From CAMPJM01 sp964440915 (GTDB lineage Bacteria; Bacteroidota; Bacteroidia; Cytophagales; Cyclobacteriaceae): 19,704 bases of DNA. Of the stretch, positions 1 through 6,393 are shown piece after piece (within the stretch, counting starts at the first letter, position 1; the number at the start of each line of letters is the position of its first letter). The stretch is from positions 1-19,704 of the forward strand of contig CAYTTV010000059.1 in assembly GCA_964440915.1 (NCBI GenBank), read 5' to 3'. A program made the translations under genes and the position numbers. The notes beneath the pieces were generated by a model, which had not been told where the DNA came from, did no database searches, and worked only from the letters and a program-made list of their open reading frames with translations.

Positions 1-27
1 CCCATATAAAAAACTTATAAATATGGG
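1..27. repeat. 7-bp inverted repeat at the window edge
   Basis: CCCATAT at 1-7 is the exact reverse complement of ATATGGG at 21-27, with a 13-nt AT-rich spacer. It lies beyond the terminator of the minus-strand cluster, so it probably belongs to the neighbouring region outside the window. It could be a small hairpin or a protein-binding site. The window cuts it off, so any longer arm cannot be seen. Confidence 0.3.
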
Positions 28-47
28 TTAATGGCTGATTGTTTAAC

Positions 48-84
48 AAAAAAAGAACGGCTGCCTATAAGGACAGCCGTTCTT
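48..84 (-). terminator. Rho-independent terminator of the minus-strand cluster
   Basis: An 11-bp perfect stem pairs AAGAACGGCTG (53-63) with CAGCCGTTCTT (74-84) around a 10-nt loop. Read on the minus strand, the stem is followed by a run of seven T (48-54). It starts about 20 nt after the stop codon of the large ThuA/dehydrogenase lipoprotein. Stem, GC content and U-tract fit an intrinsic terminator closing this transcript. Confidence 0.9.
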
Positions 85-104
85 CAACAATGCTAATGCT
101 TACT

Positions 105-3100
105 TTACTTCTCTACGGTCATTACGCCGTTCATGATTCGCCAGTGCCCTGGGAAAGTACACACAAACGGATAGTCTCCAGGGGTGTCTGGCACTTTTAG
201 CGTCAGTTCATATGTCGATTCTGGATCTACCAAAGGGGTGGAGAACAATACCTCGCTCATGTTCGGGATATACTGTTGCTCGCTTCCGCTGGCAGATTTT
301 GCCATTTCGTCAGCAGCTTTCCCCACGCGTTCCAGTGATCCGGGTTGAATAATCAAGAGGTTGTGCTGCATGAAATCAGGGTTCTCCAATACAATCTTGA
401 TGAGGCTGCCAGCCTTTACGGTAAACTCGGTTTTAGCGAACTTCATTTCGCCTATTACCACACCAATTCGGATAATTTCATCAGGTACGACTGCCTCAGC
501 TTCTTCTTTCGCTTTAAGGTTCACCAATACCATTTTGGCATTTTCCAGCTCACCTTCAAAAGCAAAGTTCTCTGGGTAATCGCCTACCTGTTTTGCTATT
601 GGCGTAGTGTCGTCACTGCGTCTGTAATCAGGGCGGTTGTGGCCGAGTTTCAAGAAACCATTTGGATTTTGAGCAAACAAACCAGTAGCCGAACCCTCTG
701 CTACCTTTTCGCTGTCGATATAGAGTCGCATTATACCACCTTCCAATAATTGACCTTTCACATTAAAGGCCTGAGGCAATGCGGCTGAAGAACTGATCAC
801 AGTTTTCTTTCCTTTTTGGTTGATTTGGAAATGTGCCTTGTCATCTTGTAAGAAAAGTGAGAACCCATTTTTGTCATCACCTTGTGTAATCAGCACACCT
901 TGACGTTTGGCTGGATTTCTAGGCATTTTTACGTCAGCAATCACAGAAAGCTCTTGCTCAGCATAATCAGGCACTTGTCGTGGGCTCCACATGCCGCCGC
1001 GTCGTTCAAGCGGAAATACCGTCATATTGTCTCCTGCAATGATACGTTCCAGTAGGCTGCCATTCACATTGCTTAAGTCTATGGCCGCGTTGTTTTTGCT
1101 GAACTCTTCCGTGAATGACGCCTTATTCAACATCCCAGCAATCAACAACCCGTGAGACAGCCATTTGTCCTGAATATTTTCCTCAATTTGGGCGGCATCA
1201 TAAATTGCCTTTCCTATATCTGTTGAAGGGGTTGCGTCTGCAAGTCTAAGCACAGTCGCCAGTCTTACTCTAAAGTCTTGATCGTTAATTGTGTTTGAAG
1301 CCAGCAGACTGTTAACAACGTCGTGATTCTCGATTGGCAAGACTTGTACGGCCGCCCTTCTTACGCCCGGTGCGGGGTGATTGAGTGCCGCCAATGCAGC
1401 GTCAGTGGCTTCCTGGTTGGAGCCGTCCAATAGCCCCAGTCCATGCATTGTCCAAAGGGCATGGATAGCACCACCATTTACACCCACTTCATCGACCGAC
1501 CTGTCTTTAACAAGAGCATATAGGTCATTGGCAACAGACTGATCTCCTAGCTCTACAAGCAAACGCTGTGCTGTGGTACGCCAGAACATATTGTCGCTCT
1601 TAAGCGCGCTCACCAAGGTGTTAGGTTTGTTCCTGTCCAGGTTGTATGTCTTGGAAGCTTTGGTGTCTTCATGCACCAAACGGTAAATTCTACCCCTTTT
1701 GTTGTCTCTCAGCGGATCGATATAGGCGTTTCCTTCACCGTTGTCGAAGCCCTGAGGAGTAGGGTTGTGCTGGATAATGAAGTTGTACCAATCCAATATC
1801 CATAAGGCACCATCAGGGCCGACCTTTGCCTCTACAGGCCCAAACCATTCGTCAGCACTGGCCACAACATTCCAACCATCCTGCGCTTCCACAAATCCAG
1901 CACCCTCTTGTCTGAGGACGTGCTTGTGGACAACGCGACCGGTTGGCTCTGTGATAAAGGCTACCCTGTTCCAGAAATCTTTAGGGAAAGAACGTGCCGT
2001 ATACAAGCTGTGACCTGCAGCAGCCGTAAAGCCTCCGTGCACATCTACTTGGCGCAAGTTTTTGGTCACTACATGCATGCCATAGTGGCTGTCGATCTTC
2101 TGGTTCCCTCGCTCATTCACTTGTACCTTCTCATAATATTTGTTGGGTATTGCGAAGAAAGTACTGTGCTCGTTGTTGGCTGTGGATATGAAAACATCGA
2201 AATCTTCGGAGAATCCTAAGCCCCAAGTATTGTTGCTGGTATTGGTAAGGTATTCAAAATCACGGGCATTGGGGCTAAATTTATAGATACCGGAGCTGAA
2301 TTTCCATGTCTCTCCAGCAATGGTACCTTCAAATCCTGAGTAGCCTACTGTTCCCCATATTTTATTGTCTAAACCATATCGTAGGTTAGAGGGGCCTGCA
2401 TGGGTATCAAATGTGCCCCATCCGTCTATCAGTATTCTTCTTACGTCGGCCTTATCATCCCCATCTTCGTCTTTTAAGAATAGGAAGTGCGGTGCTTGTG
2501 CTACGATGACTCCACCATTGGCAAAAGTAAAACCTGTTGGGATGTTTAACTTGTCAGCAAATACGGTGACCTTGTCTGCTTTGCCATCATTATTGGTGTC
2601 TTCTAGAATCAAGATCCTGTCGTCACCTTCTCCTTTGTCGTCTCTTACGGTATTGGGATAGTCCACTGTCTCAATTACCCAGAGTCTTCCTTTCTCATCC
2701 CAATCCATGGCTATAGGGTTTCTTACATCAGGCTCACTAGCAAACAGCTCCAACCTAAAGCCCACCGGAACTTGAATTAATGTTTGCGATTCTTCAGGAG
2801 ATAAAGGCAACTGATATTTCGGTGCAGGATCTCTCCGCTCATAATTGGGCACATTGGCTTCTTCATAAGTGGGTTCCGCTACCGTGAACTTGTTCAAGCG
2901 ATCTACTGCTTCTTCCCCTACAGCCCAAAGTATACCGCTTTTGATGAGCTGCAAGAAGCCCGGGTTGCGAAAAGTGCGCTCGTCATGTCCGAAGGCAGTG
3001 TAAAATACCCTGCCTTTCCCATGGTTTTTTACCCAAGTATAGGGTTCTCTATGGCCATTTTCTACCCGCTCCATGAGCACTTCTATGTCATCTGCGATTT

Positions 3101-3599
3101 TGTCATGAACATAGGTTTCGTCCCATTCTGTCGTGAATTCCGTCACATCTTTGAGTGCTGGATGATCGGGCTTGATAATTTCAGCCGAGAATGAACCTCC
3201 CTCATGGCTCTTGAACTGTCCGCCAATAAGCTTCACAACTTCATCCGAATTTCGAAAGCAGAAAGAAGCAGAGTGGATAGGGATAAAACCTTTTCCCGAA
3301 GCCACATAATCTAGCAATGCCTTTGCTTGCTGGGATGAAATGGTGTCGTGGTTGGCATACAAGATAAGGCCATCATACCGCTTCAACATATCAGAAGTTA
3401 AATCTTCTGGATTGGTTGAGTAAGTAATATTGAAGCCGTCCTTGAAGTACTCTTGCGCTAGAATGTCGGCCAGCTTCTCTGAGTCATGATGCTTGCTATC
3501 GTGCCCTAGAAAGAACAATTCCAACCTTTTTGGTGAGTTGTCCTGACAGGAGAAAATGAACAGAGAAGCGATTAAAATAAATGAAAGTGTGAACTTCAT
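105..3599 (-). CDS. ThuA / PQQ-dehydrogenase-like propeller / HEAT / LamG-like / cupredoxin fusion lipoprotein
   Basis: Predicted lipoprotein of 1164 residues. A short N-terminal hydrophobic segment ends in a lipobox with Cys18 (FIFSC). Residues about 25-230 resemble ThuA (trehalose-utilization, glutamine-amidotransferase-like fold), including IPIHSASF near 106-113. Residues about 275-645 resemble the putative membrane-bound dehydrogenase domain of sorbosone and soluble PQQ glucose dehydrogenases. They include the stretch THAGPSNLRYG (399-409) and two Asp-rich calcium-type loops (DTNNDGKAD near 334, DEDGDDKAD near 377). Residues about 655-860 are helical and HEAT-like. Residues about 880-1030 look like a concanavalin/LamG-type beta-sandwich. 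Residues about 1040-1164 form a cupredoxin with candidate copper ligands His1079, Cys1147, His1152 and Met1156. No CXXCH haem motif is present, although many relatives carry a cytochrome c domain. Likely role: envelope-anchored oxidation of a sugar or glycoside with electrons passed to copper. The substrate is unknown. It follows the oxidoreductase after an 82-bp gap containing a hairpin. Confidence 0.85.
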   Translation of the reverse strand: MKFTLSFILIASLFIFSCQDNSPKRLELFFLGHDSKHHDSEKLADILAQEYFKDGFNITYSTNPEDLTSDMLKRYDGLILYANHDTISSQQAKALLDYVASGKGFIPIHSASFCFRNSDEVVKLIGGQFKSHEGGSFSAEIIKPDHPALKDVTEFTTEWDETYVHDKIADDIEVLMERVENGHREPYTWVKNHGKGRVFYTAFGHDERTFRNPGFLQLIKSGILWAVGEEAVDRLNKFTVAEPTYEEANVPNYERRDPAPKYQLPLSPEESQTLIQVPVGFRLELFASEPDVRNPIAMDWDEKGRLWVIETVDYPNTVRDDKGEGDDRILILEDTNNDGKADKVTVFADKLNIPTGFTFANGGVIVAQAPHFLFLKDEDGDDKADVRRILIDGWGTFDTHAGPSNLRYGLDNKIWGTVGYSGFEGTIAGETWKFSSGIYKFSPNARDFEYLTNTSNNTWGLGFSEDFDVFISTANNEHSTFFAIPNKYYEKVQVNERGNQKIDSHYGMHVVTKNLRQVDVHGGFTAAAGHSLYTARSFPKDFWNRVAFITEPTGRVVHKHVLRQEGAGFVEAQDGWNVVASADEWFGPVEAKVGPDGALWILDWYNFIIQHNPTPQGFDNGEGNAYIDPLRDNKRGRIYRLVHEDTKASKTYNLDRNKPNTLVSALKSDNMFWRTTAQRLLVELGDQSVANDLYALVKDRSVDEVGVNGGAIHALWTMHGLGLLDGSNQEATDAALAALNHPAPGVRRAAVQVLPIENHDVVNSLLASNTINDQDFRVRLATVLRLADATPSTDIGKAIYDAAQIEENIQDKWLSHGLLIAGMLNKASFTEEFSKNNAAIDLSNVNGSLLERIIAGDNMTVFPLERRGGMWSPRQVPDYAEQELSVIADVKMPRNPAKRQGVLITQGDDKNGFSLFLQDDKAHFQINQKGKKTVISSSAALPQAFNVKGQLLEGGIMRLYIDSEKVAEGSATGLFAQNPNGFLKLGHNRPDYRRSDDTTPIAKQVGDYPENFAFEGELENAKMVLVNLKAKEEAEAVVPDEIIRIGVVIGEMKFAKTEFTVKAGSLIKIVLENPDFMQHNLLIIQPGSLERVGKAADEMAKSASGSEQQYIPNMSEVLFSTPLVDPESTYELTLKVPDTPGDYPFVCTFPGHWRIMNGVMTVEK

Positions 3600-3632
3600 A
3601 CAACTAGTGTTTTGATATAAATTAAATAGGAA

Positions 3633-3674
3633 ATGCCGTCTAGTGAGGGCATTAGAGCCTTAGCTAGACGACAT
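3633..3674 (-). repeat. 3' hairpin element, copy 1
   Basis: ATGCCGTCTAG (3633-3643) pairs with CTAGACGACAT (3664-3674). The single non-Watson-Crick position becomes a G-U pair in the minus-strand transcript. A smaller inner stem (GGC 3648-3650 with GCC 3657-3659, extendable by A-T and G-U pairs) sits in the loop. In the sense direction the 5' arm begins about 7 nt after the stop codon of the Gfo/Idh/MocA gene. Its sense 5' arm, ATGTCGTCTAGCTAAG, matches 14 of 16 bases of the hairpin at 12596-12681. No strong U-tract follows, so a transcript-processing, stabilizing or REP-like role is as likely as termination. Confidence 0.65.
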
Positions 3675-3681
3675 CTGGTAA

Positions 3682-4809
3682 TTACGACAAGGTGAACTCG
3701 GGCAATTTGATAAGCTCCCCCCCTTTAAGAGCAGACTCATGTGCCAAAATGCCCACAGCAGTGATGTTGGCAGATTGCTGGGCATTAGGGAAGGGTTGTC
3801 TGCCTTCGACCAATGCATTGAGGAATTCATGCACCAAGTGAGGATGCGAGCCTCCGTGGCCGGCACCTTGAGTAAAGGATAAATGCTGATTATCACCTTC
3901 GTCATATACGCCAGCAGTGGTAAATGGCTGTATCTCCTTAGGCAAAAGATGAGCATAGTCCGGACAAACTACTTCCTCAGGGATCTCAGGCTCCGGTTTT
4001 TTGGCCGTATGCACAACCAAAGGATTGCCTTCAATGAGGGGCCATTCTACAGACTTTTTCGATCCATATACTTCAAAGCTTTCCCTATATTGTCTTGCTG
4101 TGTCAAACAACGATCTGTATACATGGGCGCTCAGGTCAGAATTCCTGAATTTTATATGCGCCGTTTCTACCGCATAAGGAGAATTATAGTGATGATGCAA
4201 AGATGGGTCGATCGTGCCTGATCCAAAACAGGAGACATATTCGGCTTCATTGCGAGTTAAGGCGAGCACAGGTCCTACGCAATGGGTGGCATAGTGCATA
4301 GGAGGCAATCCAGGCCAGTAGTTAGGCCATCCGTCCATGTCTTGTTGGTGGCTGGCTTTCAGGAATTGGATCTTGCCGAGCTCTCCTTTTTCATACAGTT
4401 CTTTCATGAAGAGGAATTCCCTGGCATAGATCACCGTTTCCATCATCATGTAACTCTTTCCCGTTTCTTTTACCGCTTCCACGATTTGCCTGCATTCCTC
4501 TACCGTAGTGGCCATCGGTACCGTACAGGCTACGTGTTTGCCAGCTCTCAATGCCTTTAGCGATTGTTCGGCATGGTTCGGAATCGGCGTATTGATATGA
4601 ACGGCATCAATATTTTCGTCCTTTAGGAGTTCGTCATAGTCGGTGTAGCGTTTTTCAATGCCAAATTGATCGCCAATGGCATTCAGTTTCTCCTCATTGC
4701 GTTGGCATATGGCGTACATATTGGCATTGGGGTGTCTTTGATATATAGGAATGAATTCCGCACCAAACCCTAACCCAATGATCGCTACGTTTATTACATC
4801 TTTTTGCAT
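3682..4809 (-). CDS. Gfo/Idh/MocA family oxidoreductase with an altered EKP motif
   Basis: Cytoplasmic NAD(P)-dependent dehydrogenase or reductase type, 375 residues with the start used here. The N-terminal Rossmann fold is clear: VAIIGLGFG gives the glycine-rich loop (Gly12, Gly14, Gly16). The C-terminal half is the usual alpha/beta substrate domain, with MHYATH (171-176) and GGSHPHLVHEF (319-329). The family's signature, usually GKHV-C-EKP, reads GKHVACTVPM here, so the usual Lys is Val97. The ATG at 4809 is chosen because the protein then begins MQKDVINVAIIGLG, normal for the family. An in-frame TTG at 4833 would add eight residues. It lies 41 bp after the sugar isomerase and is probably co-transcribed with it. 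A likely job is redox conversion of a sugar or keto-sugar; the substrate cannot be read from the sequence. Confidence 0.9.
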   Translation of the reverse strand: MQKDVINVAIIGLGFGAEFIPIYQRHPNANMYAICQRNEEKLNAIGDQFGIEKRYTDYDELLKDENIDAVHINTPIPNHAEQSLKALRAGKHVACTVPMATTVEECRQIVEAVKETGKSYMMMETVIYAREFLFMKELYEKGELGKIQFLKASHQQDMDGWPNYWPGLPPMHYATHCVGPVLALTRNEAEYVSCFGSGTIDPSLHHHYNSPYAVETAHIKFRNSDLSAHVYRSLFDTARQYRESFEVYGSKKSVEWPLIEGNPLVVHTAKKPEPEIPEEVVCPDYAHLLPKEIQPFTTAGVYDEGDNQHLSFTQGAGHGGSHPHLVHEFLNALVEGRQPFPNAQQSANITAVGILAHESALKGGELIKLPEFTLS

Positions 4810-4850
4810 GGCAGTTTTTTTATAGTTTAACAATTGTTTTTGGTCTCTAT

Positions 4851-5717
4851 TTATTTTCCGGCAGCCCAGTTTTTAAGGAAAGCGTGGCCTTCCCGACCAA
4901 AGGAGTCTTGGTCCTTCGCCAGGTTTCTCCAAATGCATACAGCGGCGGCCAGCTCCTTATTCTCAGGTGTAAAGCTCTCTATGGATACAGTGCCTTCGTA
5001 GTTGATCTGCTTCAGTCCTGAATAATAGGCTTGCCAATTGGTGCTGCCTGTTCCGGGCGTGCCCCGATAGTTTTCTGATACTTGTATGTGTATGAGTTTG
5101 TCTCCAGCCTTTATAATGGCTTTTTCTGGATCCGGCTCTTCGATATTCATATGAAACATATCTAAACAAACCTTTGCGGAAGGGTGGTCGATATCTTTGA
5201 TTAATCGGAGTACGTCATCCACATTGTTGATGAGGTCCGATTCGAACCGGTTTAGAGGCTCTAGGGCTATGTCCAAACCTCTGGCAGAAGCCAACTCACA
5301 GGCTGTTTTTAGCCCTTCGGTGGCCCTTTCCCATTCTATTTTTTTTTGTTCGGGAGATACCATACGCGCCTTGCCCACAGCAGAATACATCGGGCCAGCA
5401 AAGAATGTGGCACCAAGTTCTGCGGCTATGTCCAGGCATGTTTCGATATAGGCTATGCCTGTTTTGCGAAGCTGCGCATCGTCGCTGGTCAGGTCTCGTG
5501 TAGGGCCAAAAGCACCACAAACAAGGGCTTCCAGTCCAAAACTGTCCAATTGCTCTTTTATTGCTTTGGTATCGATCTCCTTCGGATCCTCTATGGCTAT
5601 TTCGACTTTGTCATAGCCCATTGTCTTGATTTTTGAAAAAAGAGCGGGAGCATTATGTGTCTCGAAAGGAGAAACCCATAACCAAGTACTCACGCCAAGT
5701 TTTACATTTAAAGCCAT
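4851..5717 (-). CDS. Ketose 3-epimerase-like sugar isomerase (xylose-isomerase-like TIM barrel)
   Basis: A 288-residue cytoplasmic enzyme of the AP-endonuclease-2 / xylose-isomerase-like TIM-barrel superfamily, closest in pattern to D-tagatose/D-psicose 3-epimerases. The metal-site pattern is visible: Glu153 in ALEPLNRFE, Asp186 and His189 in CLDMFHMN, the HIQVSENYRGTPG segment (210-222) with Arg218, and Glu247 in SIESF. By my alignment from memory, the third metal ligand, usually His in ketose 3-epimerases, is Gln212 here, as in hydroxypyruvate-isomerase-like enzymes. It has no signal peptide. It is the first gene of the minus-strand cluster. An AGGAAG sequence lies a few bases before the ATG, a better Shine-Dalgarno than most genes here have. 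Epimerization of a ketose or keto-sugar next to an oxidoreductase and an oxidizing lipoprotein suggests a sugar-oxidation pathway; this is inference. Confidence 0.87.
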   Translation of the reverse strand: MALNVKLGVSTWLWVSPFETHNAPALFSKIKTMGYDKVEIAIEDPKEIDTKAIKEQLDSFGLEALVCGAFGPTRDLTSDDAQLRKTGIAYIETCLDIAAELGATFFAGPMYSAVGKARMVSPEQKKIEWERATEGLKTACELASARGLDIALEPLNRFESDLINNVDDVLRLIKDIDHPSAKVCLDMFHMNIEEPDPEKAIIKAGDKLIHIQVSENYRGTPGTGSTNWQAYYSGLKQINYEGTVSIESFTPENKELAAAVCIWRNLAKDQDSFGREGHAFLKNWAAGK

Positions 5718-6322
5718 TACTTCCTATTTAGTAGGCATTGTATGCCATGTTACAAATTCCTTTATAAGTAAAGGTACCAAATTAAGAAAATAGAATTGAC
5801 CTATAATTTATCCATTTGTGACTGTTTGTTGTCATTTGTATTCCCTTCTTTGCGGATTGTATGATATAAAATGCCTTGATTATGGGGTGTTTACTATGGT
5901 TATAATTTGCGCCTAAACTATAAATTGGAGTAACTCATGTACGATAAGGGATGATGAGTTTTAAGTATTGGATTATGCAATAATTTCTATAGAGCAGTAA
6001 TACGCTACCCTTGCTCTTCTTGGATCGGAACCAGTCGAGTTCCGCTAATTTCTTTGAACGATTACAAAAAAGCGGTGATATAATCTCGGGAATTGTTCTT
6101 AGTGGGTGTACTGTATCGCCAAGAAGGATTTTCCAGCCCCTGATTTCTTTTAGTTCTATCCCAAATGAGCTTCATAACCTTACCTTCTTTTGATATAAAT
6201 CAAGTTGTAAGTTATTGATAATTAATTAAATATAATAAAAAGCGTACTCTTGACGTACCTCCTCTCCAGCTTGAAGTAATCAAGACGGGTTATGAAAATT
6301 TGATTCTGGCCCTGCTTTCATT

Positions 6323-6351
6323 TTGTTTGATCATGCATTTACAAACGTTTG
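6323..6351 (+). promoter_or_regulatory. Candidate Bacteroidota promoter for the SusC operon
   Basis: A -33-type TTG at 6323-6325 is separated by 18 nt from AACGTTTG (6344-6351), which matches the Bacteroidota -7 consensus TAnnTTTG except at its first base. This is the best match in the last 200 bp before SusC. It would give an AT-rich leader of about 35-40 nt without a Shine-Dalgarno sequence, as is usual in this phylum. The -7 element is also half of the palindrome at 6342-6351, so a bound protein there would block initiation. Confidence 0.35.
6342..6351. promoter_or_regulatory. LacI-family-like operator palindrome CAAACGTTTG
   Basis: A perfect 10-bp palindrome with the central CG typical of LacI/PurR-family operators (PurR-type sites centre on CAAACG/CGTTTG-like half-sites). 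Flanking bases GCATTTA and CATTTT continue the AT-rich context. Its centre is about 47 bp before the SusC start codon. A sugar-responsive LacI-type repressor is the natural inference. No regulator gene is present in the window. Confidence 0.45.
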
Positions 6352-6393
6352 CATTTTAATTAACAAATTTCAAAACCTTTAACAAACTAACGT

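Larger units (their letters stand above)
5718..6393. other. Divergent intergenic region, no gene recognised
   Basis: These 676 bp separate the minus-strand sugar-oxidation cluster from the SusC-led locus and must hold at least two outward promoters. It is AT-rich, especially at 6200-6240. A 60-codon plus-strand frame at 6011-6193 has no recognisable domain, ribosome binding site or plausible composition, and I do not call it. The only strong sequence signal is the palindrome at 6342-6351 with the promoter candidate around it. I could not find a convincing TTG/TAnnTTTG pair for the minus-strand cluster. A decayed gene or mobile-element remnant cannot be excluded. Confidence 0.6.

Noticed and set aside
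345..3194. Several open frames opposite the large ThuA/dehydrogenase gene
   Set aside because: Low-complexity shadow translations of a gene with clear domains along its whole length.
3600..3681. Intrinsic terminator ending the oxidoreductase transcript
   Set aside because: The stem is good, but the following minus-strand sequence has no solid U-run, so read-through into the large lipoprotein gene is likely.
4809..4833. Upstream TTG as the start of the oxidoreductase
   Set aside because: The ATG at 4809 gives a normal family N-terminus; the added residues LNYKKTA look like leader sequence.
5938..5988. Very short ATG frames of 5 and 10 codons after a GGAG sequence
   Set aside because: Far too short and without runs of regulatory codons, so no case for a leader peptide.
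6026..6044. 6-bp inverted repeat CGGAAC / GTTCCG that recalls a tRNA arm
   Set aside because: No acceptor stem, anticodon arm or CCA context around it; most likely chance.
6011..6193. 60-codon plus-strand frame in the divergent intergenic region
   Set aside because: No recognisable domain, no ribosome binding site and a Ser/Phe-rich composition; nothing supports translation.
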